Part shown: in pieces, positions 17,216-25,143 of the stretch
How positions within the stretch are numbered: position 1 is the first letter of the stretch
How the letters are laid out: the number at the start of each line of letters is the position of its first letter
Source: Acidihalobacter prosperus
Lineage (GTDB): Bacteria > Pseudomonadota > Gammaproteobacteria > DSM-5130 > Acidihalobacteraceae
Direction: 5' to 3'
DNA length: 64,000 bases
Assembly: GCF_000754095.2 (NCBI RefSeq)
Contig: NZ_JQSG02000003.1
Location: 175,397 to 239,396 of the forward strand
Notes under the pieces: model-generated
Told to the model about the DNA's origin: nothing
The model's input: only the letters and a program-made list of their open reading frames with translations
The model's database searches: none
Program-made: the position numbers and the translations under genes

Positions 17216-20200
17216 GGCGCTATCTAGACTTCCTCTGGACCAACCGGGCCACGCTGACGCTGCTGGCGCTGCTGCTGCTCGTCGCCGGCTGGCTGGCCCT
17301 GGGCGCGCTGCCGCGCAGCGTGTTCCCCGACGTCGACTTTCCGCGCGTGACCGTGCTGGTGAGCGACGCCAACCTGCCCGTGCGCTACATGCTGCTGCAG
17401 GTCACCGAGCCGCTGGAGCAGGCCGCCAAGGGCGTCGCCGGGGTGCGTCTGGTGAAGTCGCAGTCGGGCGTCGGGCTGTCCAAGCTGCACGTGTATTTCG
17501 GCGACCACGTCGCCCCGGAAACCGCCTACCTCACCCTGCAGGCGCGGCTGGCGCAGATCCCGCTGCCGCCGGGCGCGCGCATGACCGTGCGCCTGATGAC
17601 GCCGCACATCCAGCCCTTCGCGCAGTACGCGCTGGTCTCCGACCGCGTCGACAGCTCGGCGATGATGCCGTTCTACGCCTTCGACGTGCGCCCGGCGCTG
17701 CTGTCGGTGCGCGGGGTGTACCAGGTCAACGGCACCGGACGCGGCTGGCCGGTGGTCACGCTGTCGCTGTCGCCGCGCCGGCTGGCCGAGCACCACCTCT
17801 CCGCCGGGCAGGTGGTCGCCGCGTTGCGGCAGGCGCAGGGCCCCTTCTTCGCCGGCCTGCTCGACCGCTTCCACCAGCAGTTCGTGCTCGTCTCCGAACC
17901 GCGCCCGAAGGACCCCGCCGCGCTCGGCCGGCTGATGCTGCCGCTCGGCCCGCGCGGGCCCGACGGCGCGCGCGCCGCGCTGCCGCTGGACGCGCTCGGC
18001 CACGTCAGCACCGGCCCGCCGCCGCTGATCATCGGCGCCGCGGTGTCGGGCTACCGCCATGCCCTCCTGATCGACGTCTCGGCGCAGGCCGGCGCCAACG
18101 TGGTCCAGGTCGCCGGGCAGGTGCACGCGCAGGTGCAGTCGCTGCGCGCTGAGCTGCCGCCCGGGGTGCACCTGATCCGCATCTACGATTTCAGCTCGCT
18201 GGTGCGCCACAGCCTGGGCGACGTGTGGATCGCCCTGCTGCTCGGCACCGCGATCGCCTGGGCGGTGGTGCTGCTGTTCCTGCGCCGCCTGGACAGCGCG
18301 CTCGCCACCCTGCTGGTGGTGCCGCTCGCCATGGCCGGCACCTTCCTGGTGCTGCACGTGCTCGGCTTCGGCATCAACATCATGACCCTGGGCGGGCTCA
18401 CGGCGGCCATCGGCGCGCTGGTCGACCACGCCATCGTGGTGATGGAGCGCGGGCTGCGCGGCCTGCCCGCCGGGGCGGCACCCGCGCTGCGTCGGCGCAC
18501 GGCGCTGGCCGCCTGCGGCGAGATCCTGCCGCTGATGACGCTGGCGACCCTGACCTCGTCGGTGGTGTTCCTGCCGCTGATCTTTCTCTCCGGCACCCTC
18601 GGCCTGCTGTTCCGGCACATGGCCCTGGCCATCGTGATCGCGCTGCTGGTCTCCCAGGTCGTCGCCCTCGCACTGACGCCGGTACTCGCGGCGTGGCTGG
18701 CCCACCGCCCGGCGCGCCCGCCCAAACCCTGGCGCTGGGCGCGCCGGCTGCGTCTGGGCTACGACCGCGCGCTGCGCGCGGGCACGCGCCGCCCCTGGCT
18801 GGCGCTGCCGGTCGCCGCGCTGCTGATCGCGGCCGGCCTGCTCGCGGGGCTCGGCCTGCCCACGGCCTTTCTGCCGCGCTGGGACGAGGGCGCCATCGCC
18901 GTGCCCTTCCGCACGCCGGTCGGCACGCCCACCGACGAGACCCTCGCCGCCGGGCGCCGGCTGGCCGCGGTGGCCGCGCACGACGCGGCGGTGGCGCGGG
19001 TGTCCGTGGTGGTCGGGCGCAGCCTGGAGAATTCGCGCGCGACCTCGAACAAGGGCGATCTGGTGATCATCCTGCGGCGCGACCGCCGCGCGACCACCGA
19101 GGCGATGATGCAGACCCTGCGCCGGCAGTTCCACGCCGCGCAGCCGGACCTGATCGAGCTCAAGCTGCACCAGATCATGAGCAACCGCCTGGAGAACCTG
19201 TCCGGCTCGCACTCGCCCCTGTCGATCCTGCTGTTCGGCAAGGACCCGGCCGAGCTGCACCGCTACGGCAAGCGGCTGCAGGCCGAGGTGCGCGCGAGCG
19301 GGCGCTTCGAGAACACCGTGTTCAAGTCGCCCTCGGCGGGGCCGGAGATCGTGCTGCGCCCGCGCGACCGCGCGCGCCTGCTCGGGGTGGACGGGCGCGA
19401 GATCGCCGCCCAGGTGCGCGCCGACGAGTGGGGCCGCCGCGCCGGGTTCCTGCTGCGCGGGGAGCAGATCCTGCCGCTGCGCGTGCGCGTGGACAGCCCC
19501 GGCGAATCGCCGCAGACCCTCGCCCGCCTGCCGCTGCGCCTGCCGGACGGCACGCAGACCCCGCTAGGCCAGCTCGCGCACGTGCGCCTGCACGGCTCGG
19601 TGCCCTACGTGACGCACGACAACCTGGTGCCCTACGCCTACCTGTGGATGGCGCCCAAGCCCGGCGAGGGGCTGGCCGCCGCGGCCGGCGTGCTGCATCA
19701 CATCATCGCCGGCGCGCACCTTCCGCCCGGCATCGTCGCCGTGGTCGGCGGCTACTACCGTCAGCAGGCGCAGGGCTTCCGCCAGATGAGTCTGATCCTC
19801 GGCGGCGCGCTGCTCGTGCTGCTGATCCTGTTCGGCTTCCAGTTCTCCGGCCAGCGGCCGGCGGTGGCCGCGCTGGCCGCCATCGCACTGGCCGCGCCCG
19901 GCGCCTTCCTCGCGCTGCGCCTGACCGGCACGGCGCTCGACAGTACCGCCTTCCTCGGCCTGCTGCTGGTGTCTTCCATCGCGGTGAACAACGTTATCCT
20001 GATCTTCTCGCTGGCGCGCAGCCGCGCCGGACGCCTGCCGGACGCGGCGGCGGTGGCGCGTTCGGCGCGCCTGCGCCTGCGCCCGATCCTGATGACCATG
20101 CTGGCGGACGTGCTCGGCTTCCTGCCCATCGCCATCGGCGTCGGCCGCGGCACCGACCTGCTCAAGCCGCTCGCGATCGCGGTCATGGGCGGGCTCAGCC

Positions 20201-20280
20201 TCGCGGTGTTCGCCTCGCTGTGGCTCGCGCCGGTGTTCTACGCCGGCCTGCTGCGCCTGCGCCCGGCCAGGACCGACTGA
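17212..20280 (+). CDS. RND-family efflux transporter
   Basis: A 1022-residue inner-membrane pump with the RND duplicated plan: one helix, a large periplasmic loop, six helices, then repeated. N-terminal LPRSVFPDVDFPRVTV and the helix 4 segment GGLTAAIGALVDHAIVVMER are family landmarks. In AcrB helix 4 carries two adjacent Asp for proton relay; here the pair is Asp-His. The helix 10 Lys is replaced (IAVNNVILIF), as in many HAE-type relatives. Substrate cannot be told: the helix 4 pattern is not that of heavy-metal pumps (DFG...DG). It overlaps the adaptor gene by four bases and forms a two-gene operon lacking an outer membrane factor. Confidence 0.85.
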   Translation: MRRYLDFLWTNRATLTLLALLLLVAGWLALGALPRSVFPDVDFPRVTVLVSDANLPVRYMLLQVTEPLEQAAKGVAGVRLVKSQSGVGLSKLHVYFGDHVAPETAYLTLQARLAQIPLPPGARMTVRLMTPHIQPFAQYALVSDRVDSSAMMPFYAFDVRPALLSVRGVYQVNGTGRGWPVVTLSLSPRRLAEHHLSAGQVVAALRQAQGPFFAGLLDRFHQQFVLVSEPRPKDPAALGRLMLPLGPRGPDGARAALPLDALGHVSTGPPPLIIGAAVSGYRHALLIDVSAQAGANVVQVAGQVHAQVQSLRAELPPGVHLIRIYDFSSLVRHSLGDVWIALLLGTAIAWAVVLLFLRRLDSALATLLVVPLAMAGTFLVLHVLGFGINIMTLGGLTAAIGALVDHAIVVMERGLRGLPAGAAPALRRRTALAACGEILPLMTLATLTSSVVFLPLIFLSGTLGLLFRHMALAIVIALLVSQVVALALTPVLAAWLAHRPARPPKPWRWARRLRLGYDRALRAGTRRPWLALPVAALLIAAGLLAGLGLPTAFLPRWDEGAIAVPFRTPVGTPTDETLAAGRRLAAVAAHDAAVARVSVVVGRSLENSRATSNKGDLVIILRRDRRATTEAMMQTLRRQFHAAQPDLIELKLHQIMSNRLENLSGSHSPLSILLFGKDPAELHRYGKRLQAEVRASGRFENTVFKSPSAGPEIVLRPRDRARLLGVDGREIAAQVRADEWGRRAGFLLRGEQILPLRVRVDSPGESPQTLARLPLRLPDGTQTPLGQLAHVRLHGSVPYVTHDNLVPYAYLWMAPKPGEGLAAAAGVLHHIIAGAHLPPGIVAVVGGYYRQQAQGFRQMSLILGGALLVLLILFGFQFSGQRPAVAALAAIALAAPGAFLALRLTGTALDSTAFLGLLLVSSIAVNNVILIFSLARSRAGRLPDAAAVARSARLRLRPILMTMLADVLGFLPIAIGVGRGTDLLKPLAIAVMGGLSLAVFASLWLAPVFYAGLLRLRPARTD

Positions 20281-20387
20281 GCGGAACGGGGCGGCAATCA
20301 CGCGGTCTACCGTGACACGACGCCATAAAGCGCGTCGATAACGATACCGGGCGCATGCCGCCCGACACCACCAGCAAGGAGGTCATC

Positions 20388-21341
20388 ATGGCCGACGTCA
20401 TGCCCACCCCCGCCCGCGCTGCCGCGCGCTGGGATCTCCACGACCATGCCGTGCAGCGCCGCGCCTTTCGCGCGCTGCGAGTCGTCTTCGGGCTGATCTG
20501 GGTGTTCAACGTGGTCTACCAGCTGCATCCGGCCTACATCGAACGCCTGTTCCTCAAGTCCATCGCCGCCCACCACGGCCAGTCGGCGTGGTACGTGGAC
20601 TACACCCACTGGGCGATGGGACTGATCGCCGCCATCGGCGCACCCGGCGTGGCGCTGTTCACCGTGGCCGTCGGCGCGCTGCTCGCGGTGTCCCTGCTGA
20701 GCGGCCTCTGGCTGCGCCAGGTGGCCTGGATCGGCGTCGTGTTCACCTTCGTCATGTGGACGCTCAACGGCCATCTCGGCGGCCCCTACACCGCGGGCGC
20801 CACCGATCCCGGTACGCTGGTCGTCTATTCGCTGACCTTCATCGCCCTGCTGCTCGCCGAACCGGCGGCCGGCGCCGCGGACGACGAGACCGCCCGCGCG
20901 CGGCGCTACCGCATCCTGCGCCTGCTGTTCGGCGCGCTGTGGGCCTTCGACGCGGCCTGGAAATGGACGCCCTTCTTCATCGACCACTCGCTGAGCTACC
21001 TGGTGCAGTCGCAGGCCGGACAGCCGGCCTGGATCGTGGCCTACATCCAGATTTTCGTGGACGCGATCAAGCTGGTCGGCCAGCAGGCCTTCGGCATCTT
21101 CGCCGCGGTGGCCGAGACCGTTATCGCCGTCGGCCTGATCGCCAATCGCGGCATGCGCTTCGTGCTGCCCTTCGGCTTTCTCTACTCGATCGGGGTGTGG
21201 ACCACCGCCGAAGGCTGGGGCGGACCCTACGGCGCCGTGACCGGCGTCGGCGGCGACGTGCTCGGCACGACGATCATCTACGCGCTGATCTTCGCCTACC
21301 TGATGGTGATGTATCCGCCGACGCGGCGGTCCGCAGCGTGA
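20388..21341 (+). CDS. DoxX/DoxD-like membrane protein with internal duplication
   Basis: A 317-residue integral membrane protein made of two similar halves. Each half starts with a (Y/F)R-LR-(V/L)-FG-(L/A)-W-(V/A)-F pattern, has a hydrophobic core of about four helices, and ends with W-T...GGPY...(V/I)-YSLTFI or IYALIF. The fold resembles DoxX/DoxD proteins; DoxD is a subunit of thiosulfate:quinone oxidoreductase in acidophilic sulfur oxidisers. I see no DoxA domain, so activity is unknown. A textbook AAGGAGG seven bases before the ATG at 20388 fixes the start over a longer frame. It appears monocistronic. Confidence 0.6.
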   Translation: MADVMPTPARAAARWDLHDHAVQRRAFRALRVVFGLIWVFNVVYQLHPAYIERLFLKSIAAHHGQSAWYVDYTHWAMGLIAAIGAPGVALFTVAVGALLAVSLLSGLWLRQVAWIGVVFTFVMWTLNGHLGGPYTAGATDPGTLVVYSLTFIALLLAEPAAGAADDETARARRYRILRLLFGALWAFDAAWKWTPFFIDHSLSYLVQSQAGQPAWIVAYIQIFVDAIKLVGQQAFGIFAAVAETVIAVGLIANRGMRFVLPFGFLYSIGVWTTAEGWGGPYGAVTGVGGDVLGTTIIYALIFAYLMVMYPPTRRSAA

Positions 21342-21358
21342 GGGCGATGCGCGGGCAC

Positions 21359-21391
21359 AAAAAAACCCGCCGGACGTGCCAGGCGGGTTTC
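21359..21391 (-). terminator. rho-independent terminator of the tRNA-Gly gene
   Basis: On the minus strand AAACCCGCC and GGCGGGTTT form a nine-base stem around a nine-base loop, followed by a run of T. It lies just 3' of the tRNA and may also stop transcripts from the convergent gene. Confidence 0.75.
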
Positions 21392-21397
21392 GCGTTG

Positions 21398-21471
21398 TGG
21401 AGCGGGTGATGGGAATCGAACCCACGTTAGCAGCTTGGGAAGCTGCAGTTCTACCATTGAACTACACCCGC
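21398..21471 (-). tRNA. tRNA-Gly (anticodon CCC)
   Basis: A 74-base cloverleaf on the minus strand. The acceptor stem GCGGGTG pairs with CACCCGC, followed by discriminator T and an encoded CCA. The anticodon stem GCAGC/GCTGC holds the loop TTCCCAA, so the anticodon is CCC and reads GGG. The T-loop GGTTCGATTCC is canonical. Confidence 0.97.
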
Positions 21472-21581
21472 GCGTCGGCAATTCTACGGGGGCGGCGGGC
21501 GGCAGGGCAAGCGGCGTCCGCCGCCCGTGGCGGCAGTGTTGTAGAATGGTCGCCCACATTACCGCCACCGCTCTCAGCGAC

Positions 21582-21782
21582 ATGCAGATCATCCTCAACG
21601 GCCAGTCCCGAGAAGTCCCCGAAGGCATCACCGCGCGCGAACTCGTCGCGCTGCTCGAACTCGAGGGCCGCCGGCTGGCGTTGGAGGTGAACGAGGAGGT
21701 GCTGCCGCGCAGCCGGTTCGACGACTACCGGCTCGGCGCGCAGGACCGCATCGAGATCGTGCACGCCATCGGCGGCGGCTGA
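21582..21782 (+). CDS. thiS: thiamine sulfur-carrier protein ThiS
   Basis: A 66-residue ubiquitin-like protein that carries sulfur as a C-terminal thiocarboxylate for the thiazole ring of thiamine. The first strand is MQIILNGQSREVPEG and the protein ends in the required Gly-Gly (HAIGGG). The ATG at 21582 gives the family length; longer upstream frames run into the tRNA. It sits 15 bases before thiG, its acceptor enzyme, so the pair forms one operon. No THI-box riboswitch is evident upstream. Confidence 0.95.
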   Translation: MQIILNGQSREVPEGITARELVALLELEGRRLALEVNEEVLPRSRFDDYRLGAQDRIEIVHAIGGG

Positions 21783-21797
21783 ACGCAGGAAGTCATC

Positions 21798-22619
21798 ATG
21801 GCCACGAATCCCGACATCATCGAAAGCGCGACGGCACAGCGCGACGACGCCCTGCGCGTGGGCTCGCGCACGTTCACCTCGCGTCTGCTGGTCGGCACCG
21901 GCAAGTACAAGGACCTGACCGAGACCCGCGACGCGGTCGAGGCCAGCGGCGCCGAGATCATCACCGTCGCCATCCGGCGCACCAACATCGGGCAGAACCC
22001 GGACGAGCCCAACCTGCTCGACGTGATCCCGCTCGACCGCTACACCCTGCTGCCGAACACGGCCGGCTGCTATTCCGCCAAGGAGGCGGTACGCACCTGC
22101 CGGCTGGCGCGCGAGCTGCTCGACGGTCACAATCTCGTGAAGCTGGAGGTGCTGGGCGACGAGAAGACGCTGTTCCCGCACGTGCTGGAAACCCTGTCCG
22201 CCGCCGAGACGCTGATCGCCGACGGCTTCGAGGTGATGGTGTACACCAACGACGACCCGATCATCGCGCGCCGGCTGGAGGAAATGGGCTGCGTGGCGGT
22301 GATGCCGCTGGCCGCGCCCATCGGCTCGGGGCTGGGCATCCGCAACCCCTACAACATCCTCGAGATCATCGAGAACGCCCAGGTGCCGATCATCGTCGAC
22401 GCCGGCGTGGGCACGGCCTCCGACGCGGCGGTGGCCATGGAACTCGGCTGCGACGGCGTGCTGATGAACACGGCCATCGCCGCCGCCAAGCGACCGGTGC
22501 TGATGGCCTCGGCGATGCGCAAGGCCATCGAGGCCGGGCGCGAGGCCTTCCTCGCCGGACGCATGCCGCGCAAGCGTTACGCCTCGGCCTCCTCGCCAAT
22601 CGACGGCACCTTCTTCTGA
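21798..22619 (+). CDS. thiG: thiazole synthase ThiG
   Basis: A 273-residue TIM-barrel enzyme that condenses 1-deoxyxylulose 5-phosphate, dehydroglycine and ThiS thiocarboxylate into the thiazole phosphate of thiamine. Diagnostic blocks are [12 protein letters not shown] near residue 27, TVAIRR near 54, [14 protein letters not shown] near 115 and [15 protein letters not shown] near 195. The DAGVG...A loop binds the phosphate. An AGGAAG ribosome site precedes the ATG. ThiF/ThiO are not in the window. Confidence 0.97.
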   Translation: MATNPDIIESATAQRDDALRVGSRTFTSRLLVGTGKYKDLTETRDAVEASGAEIITVAIRRTNIGQNPDEPNLLDVIPLDRYTLLPNTAGCYSAKEAVRTCRLARELLDGHNLVKLEVLGDEKTLFPHVLETLSAAETLIADGFEVMVYTNDDPIIARRLEEMGCVAVMPLAAPIGSGLGIRNPYNILEIIENAQVPIIVDAGVGTASDAAVAMELGCDGVLMNTAIAAAKRPVLMASAMRKAIEAGREAFLAGRMPRKRYASASSPIDGTFF

Positions 22620-22624
22620 TTCCA

Positions 22625-22644
22625 CCCGGGGCGCCCGCCCCGGG
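22625..22644. other. intergenic hairpin between thiG and trmB
   Basis: CCCGGGGC pairs with GCCCCGGG around a four-base loop, without a U-tract. It may act as a weak terminator or an mRNA-stabilising stem. Confidence 0.4.
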
Positions 22645-22656
22645 CGAGCGCCCACC

Positions 22657-23358
22657 GTGAACGAAACGACGACACCCAGCCGCCGCATCCGCAGCTTCGT
22701 GCGCCGCGAGGGCCGCCTCACCCGCGGCCAGCAGCGCGCGCTCGATACCCTCGGTCCGCAGTATCTGCTCGACGCGGAAGGCCCGCCGCTGGACCTTACC
22801 GCGCTGTTCGGGCGCACGGCGCCGGTAACCCTGGAGATCGGCTTCGGCAACGGCGAATCGCTGGCCGACCAGGCCGCTCGGCACCCGGAACGCGACTACG
22901 TCGGCATCGAGGTGCATCGTCCCGGCGTCGGCCACCTGCTGCAGCTCATCGAGCGCGACGGCCTGACCAACGTGCGCCTGTTCTGCGCCGATGCGGTCGA
23001 GGTGCTGGAGCGGCGCATCCCCGACGCCGCGCTCGACACGGTGCAAATCTTCTTCCCCGACCCCTGGCACAAGAAGCGTCACCACAAGCGCCGGCTGGTG
23101 CAGCCCGAGTTCGTCGCCCGCCTGGCGCGCAAGCTCGCCTCCGGCGGCGTGCTCCATCTGGCCACCGACTGGGCCGAATACGCCGAGCACATGCACGAGG
23201 TGATGGAGGCCGCGCCGAACTTCGCCAATGCCTACGGCCCGGGCGCCTGGGCGCCCGACCCGGGCGACCGGCCCGAAACCAAGTTCGAGCGCCGCGGCCA
23301 GAGGCTGGGCCACGGCGTGCGCGATCTGCGCTATCGCTGCGACGAAGGCGGGACTTGA
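22657..23358 (+). CDS. trmB: tRNA (guanine-N7-)-methyltransferase
   Basis: A 233-residue SAM-dependent enzyme that makes m7G46 in tRNA variable loops. The N-terminal IRSFVRREGRLTRGQQRAL is typical. The SAM site LEIGFGNGESL is near residue 65 and YVGIEVHRPGVGHLL near 90. The TrmB signature FPDPWHKKRHHKRR lies at about 135. The GTG start at 22657 gives the normal N-terminus. It follows thiG by 37 bases with an intervening hairpin and may be co-transcribed. Confidence 0.95.
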   Translation: MNETTTPSRRIRSFVRREGRLTRGQQRALDTLGPQYLLDAEGPPLDLTALFGRTAPVTLEIGFGNGESLADQAARHPERDYVGIEVHRPGVGHLLQLIERDGLTNVRLFCADAVEVLERRIPDAALDTVQIFFPDPWHKKRHHKRRLVQPEFVARLARKLASGGVLHLATDWAEYAEHMHEVMEAAPNFANAYGPGAWAPDPGDRPETKFERRGQRLGHGVRDLRYRCDEGGT

Positions 23359-23554
23359 TGCCGCGGAACAATCCCTCAACACTCCTGCCGTAATCGATAG
23401 GGCATGTCGCCTGCGAGGATTTGCGTCGATTCGGCAATATTCGGACCCCGCCGCGATACGCGGCGATCTCAGAACATCATGCGTAACCTGGGTCACCTCG
23501 CAAATCCAGACCGCCCGGTATCTTATGGCCTCGGCACGAATACGAGGTTTCCAC

Positions 23555-24301
23555 GTGGGCGATCAGGGACAGCGCGGCGAATGGCTTGCCCGACACAACG
23601 GAAACGGCTCTCGCGTTCCCTGCCACGCTTGCCATCTGCGTACGCGCTGCGCGGTGGCCGCGTTCCCCGCGGACGATCTCGAGAGCCTCAAGGGGCACGT
23701 GCGCGCGCTGCGCCCCGTGCGTCGCGGCGACACCTTCTATCGTGCCGGCGAGGCCGCAAGCCGACTGCTGATCGTGCATGCCGGCAGCGCCCGAATCTCG
23801 CTGAGCCGGCAAGGCGGGCGGGAAATGATTTGCGACTATTATCTGCCCGGCGACACGCTCGGGCTCGAGGCGCTCCATACCGGTACGCACACCGCGACCT
23901 GTGTCGCCCTGGAAACCACCCAGGTCTGCGAACTGAGCCGCAACTCGCTGATGCGCCTGGCCGGCCGCCATCCCGACCTGCGCGAACGTATCTGCCTGCA
24001 GATGAATCGAGCGCTCGTACGCAGCCAGCACCATCAGCTCGATATCGCGACCAAGAGCAGCGAACAGCGTCTTGCCGGCTTCCTGATCGACGTATCCATG
24101 CGCCTTGGCGAACGCGGCTACTCGACCCACAGCTACCGCCTGCCGCTGACGCGCCTGGAAATCGCCAATCATCTGGGCATGCGCACCGAAACCTTAAGCC
24201 GCCTGCTCGCCGACTTTCGCCGACGCGGCCTGATCACCCTGGCGGGACGCGAGATCGACCTGCTCCAACGCGAAGGCCTGTCCAGGCTGGCGGGCGACTG
24301 A
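23555..24301 (+). CDS. fnr: FNR-type oxygen-sensing regulator with [4Fe-4S] cysteines
   Basis: A 248-residue Crp/FNR protein. From the GTG at 23555, Cys23, Cys26 and Cys32 reproduce the FNR spacing C-x2-C-x5-C, and Cys125 (in ETTQVCEL) matches the fourth ligand, so it should bind an oxygen-labile cluster. The cAMP-domain fold covers residues 45-150. The helix-turn-helix recognition helix TETLSRLL retains the Glu, Ser and Arg that read TTGAT half-sites. A GAGG seven bases before the GTG decides the start; an ATG at 23525 lacks one. No clear FNR box is seen upstream. It likely controls the switch between oxygen and other acceptors. Confidence 0.9.
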   Translation: MGDQGQRGEWLARHNGNGSRVPCHACHLRTRCAVAAFPADDLESLKGHVRALRPVRRGDTFYRAGEAASRLLIVHAGSARISLSRQGGREMICDYYLPGDTLGLEALHTGTHTATCVALETTQVCELSRNSLMRLAGRHPDLRERICLQMNRALVRSQHHQLDIATKSSEQRLAGFLIDVSMRLGERGYSTHSYRLPLTRLEIANHLGMRTETLSRLLADFRRRGLITLAGREIDLLQREGLSRLAGD

Positions 24302-24398
24302 TCGAGCCGGGCGAATCCGCTAGACTGGCGCCACCTCGCGCCGCCGTATGTGGCCCCGCGCCCTCTGCGGATGGCGCGAATCGGCCCGGACACAACGA

Positions 24399-25121
24399 AT
24401 GAAGCAGACGGAACCACCCGCAATCGACGAATCGCTCCAGCACTCTCCGCTGTTCGCCGGCGTGGATGCGCGTCAACGCGAGCGCATGCTGGCCGACATG
24501 ACTCGCATGCAATGGCCCGGGCACAGCCCCGCGCTGGGCGACGCCGATACAACAGAACGCTTCTACCTGATCGAAAGCGGTCGCGTGAAAATCAGCCAGG
24601 CATCCGCCGACAGCGGCCGCGAATTGAGCCTGGAACTACTCGGCCCGGGGGACGGTTTCAGCCTGGTGTCGCTGCTGGACGGACAGCCGCATGCGGTCAT
24701 GCGCGAGACCCTGGAGCCGGTCAGCACCCTGTCGGCCCCACTGGCGGCATGGCATACATGGCTCGAATCGCAGCCGGCCCTACGCCGCGCCCTGCTGCGC
24801 TACGTCGCCGCGCGCCTGCGCGTGCTGGAAGCATTCGCCACCGACCTGGCCCTGGCCGATACTCAGACCCGCCTGGCGCGCCTGCTGCTCAGCCAACTCG
24901 CCGGCGAGGCGACACGGCGACCGGCGCTGTTGCACGGCCTTCCGCAGGAAGAGCTGGCCCACCTGATCGGCAGCGTGCGCGTGGTCGTGACCCGCACCTT
25001 GCAGCGATTCCGGCGCGAAGGTCTGGTCCGCCACGAGGCGGGGCGATGGATCATCGAGGATATCCGCCGCCTCGCGGAACGCGCCGGCGTGATCCACGCC
25101 AGCCATCACGACAAAAGCTAG
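24399..25121 (+). CDS. Crp/Fnr-family transcriptional regulator
   Basis: A 240-residue regulator with a cyclic-nucleotide-binding-like domain (residues about 15-130, core FYLIESGRVKISQAS) and a C-terminal winged helix (LPQEELAHLIGSVRVVVTRTL). It has no FNR cysteines and lacks the Arg-Glu pair of the CRP cAMP pocket, so the signal is unknown. Its recognition helix lacks the Glu of FNR and CRP, which points to a different DNA site. It lies 97 bases after fnr in the same direction, perhaps as a downstream partner. Heme, redox or phosphorylation input cannot be read from sequence. Confidence 0.8.
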   Translation: MKQTEPPAIDESLQHSPLFAGVDARQRERMLADMTRMQWPGHSPALGDADTTERFYLIESGRVKISQASADSGRELSLELLGPGDGFSLVSLLDGQPHAVMRETLEPVSTLSAPLAAWHTWLESQPALRRALLRYVAARLRVLEAFATDLALADTQTRLARLLLSQLAGEATRRPALLHGLPQEELAHLIGSVRVVVTRTLQRFRREGLVRHEAGRWIIEDIRRLAERAGVIHASHHDKS

Positions 25122-25143
25122 GCCAGGCCGCCCCGCCCCCGTG

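Noticed and set aside
21472-21581. Thiamine pyrophosphate riboswitch before thiS
   Set aside because: The conserved CUGAGA and THI-box elements were not found; the space is only about 110 bases next to the tRNA.
23359-23554. FNR autoregulatory box upstream of fnr
   Set aside because: TTGAT occurs near 23355, but no ATCAA half-site lies at the right spacing.
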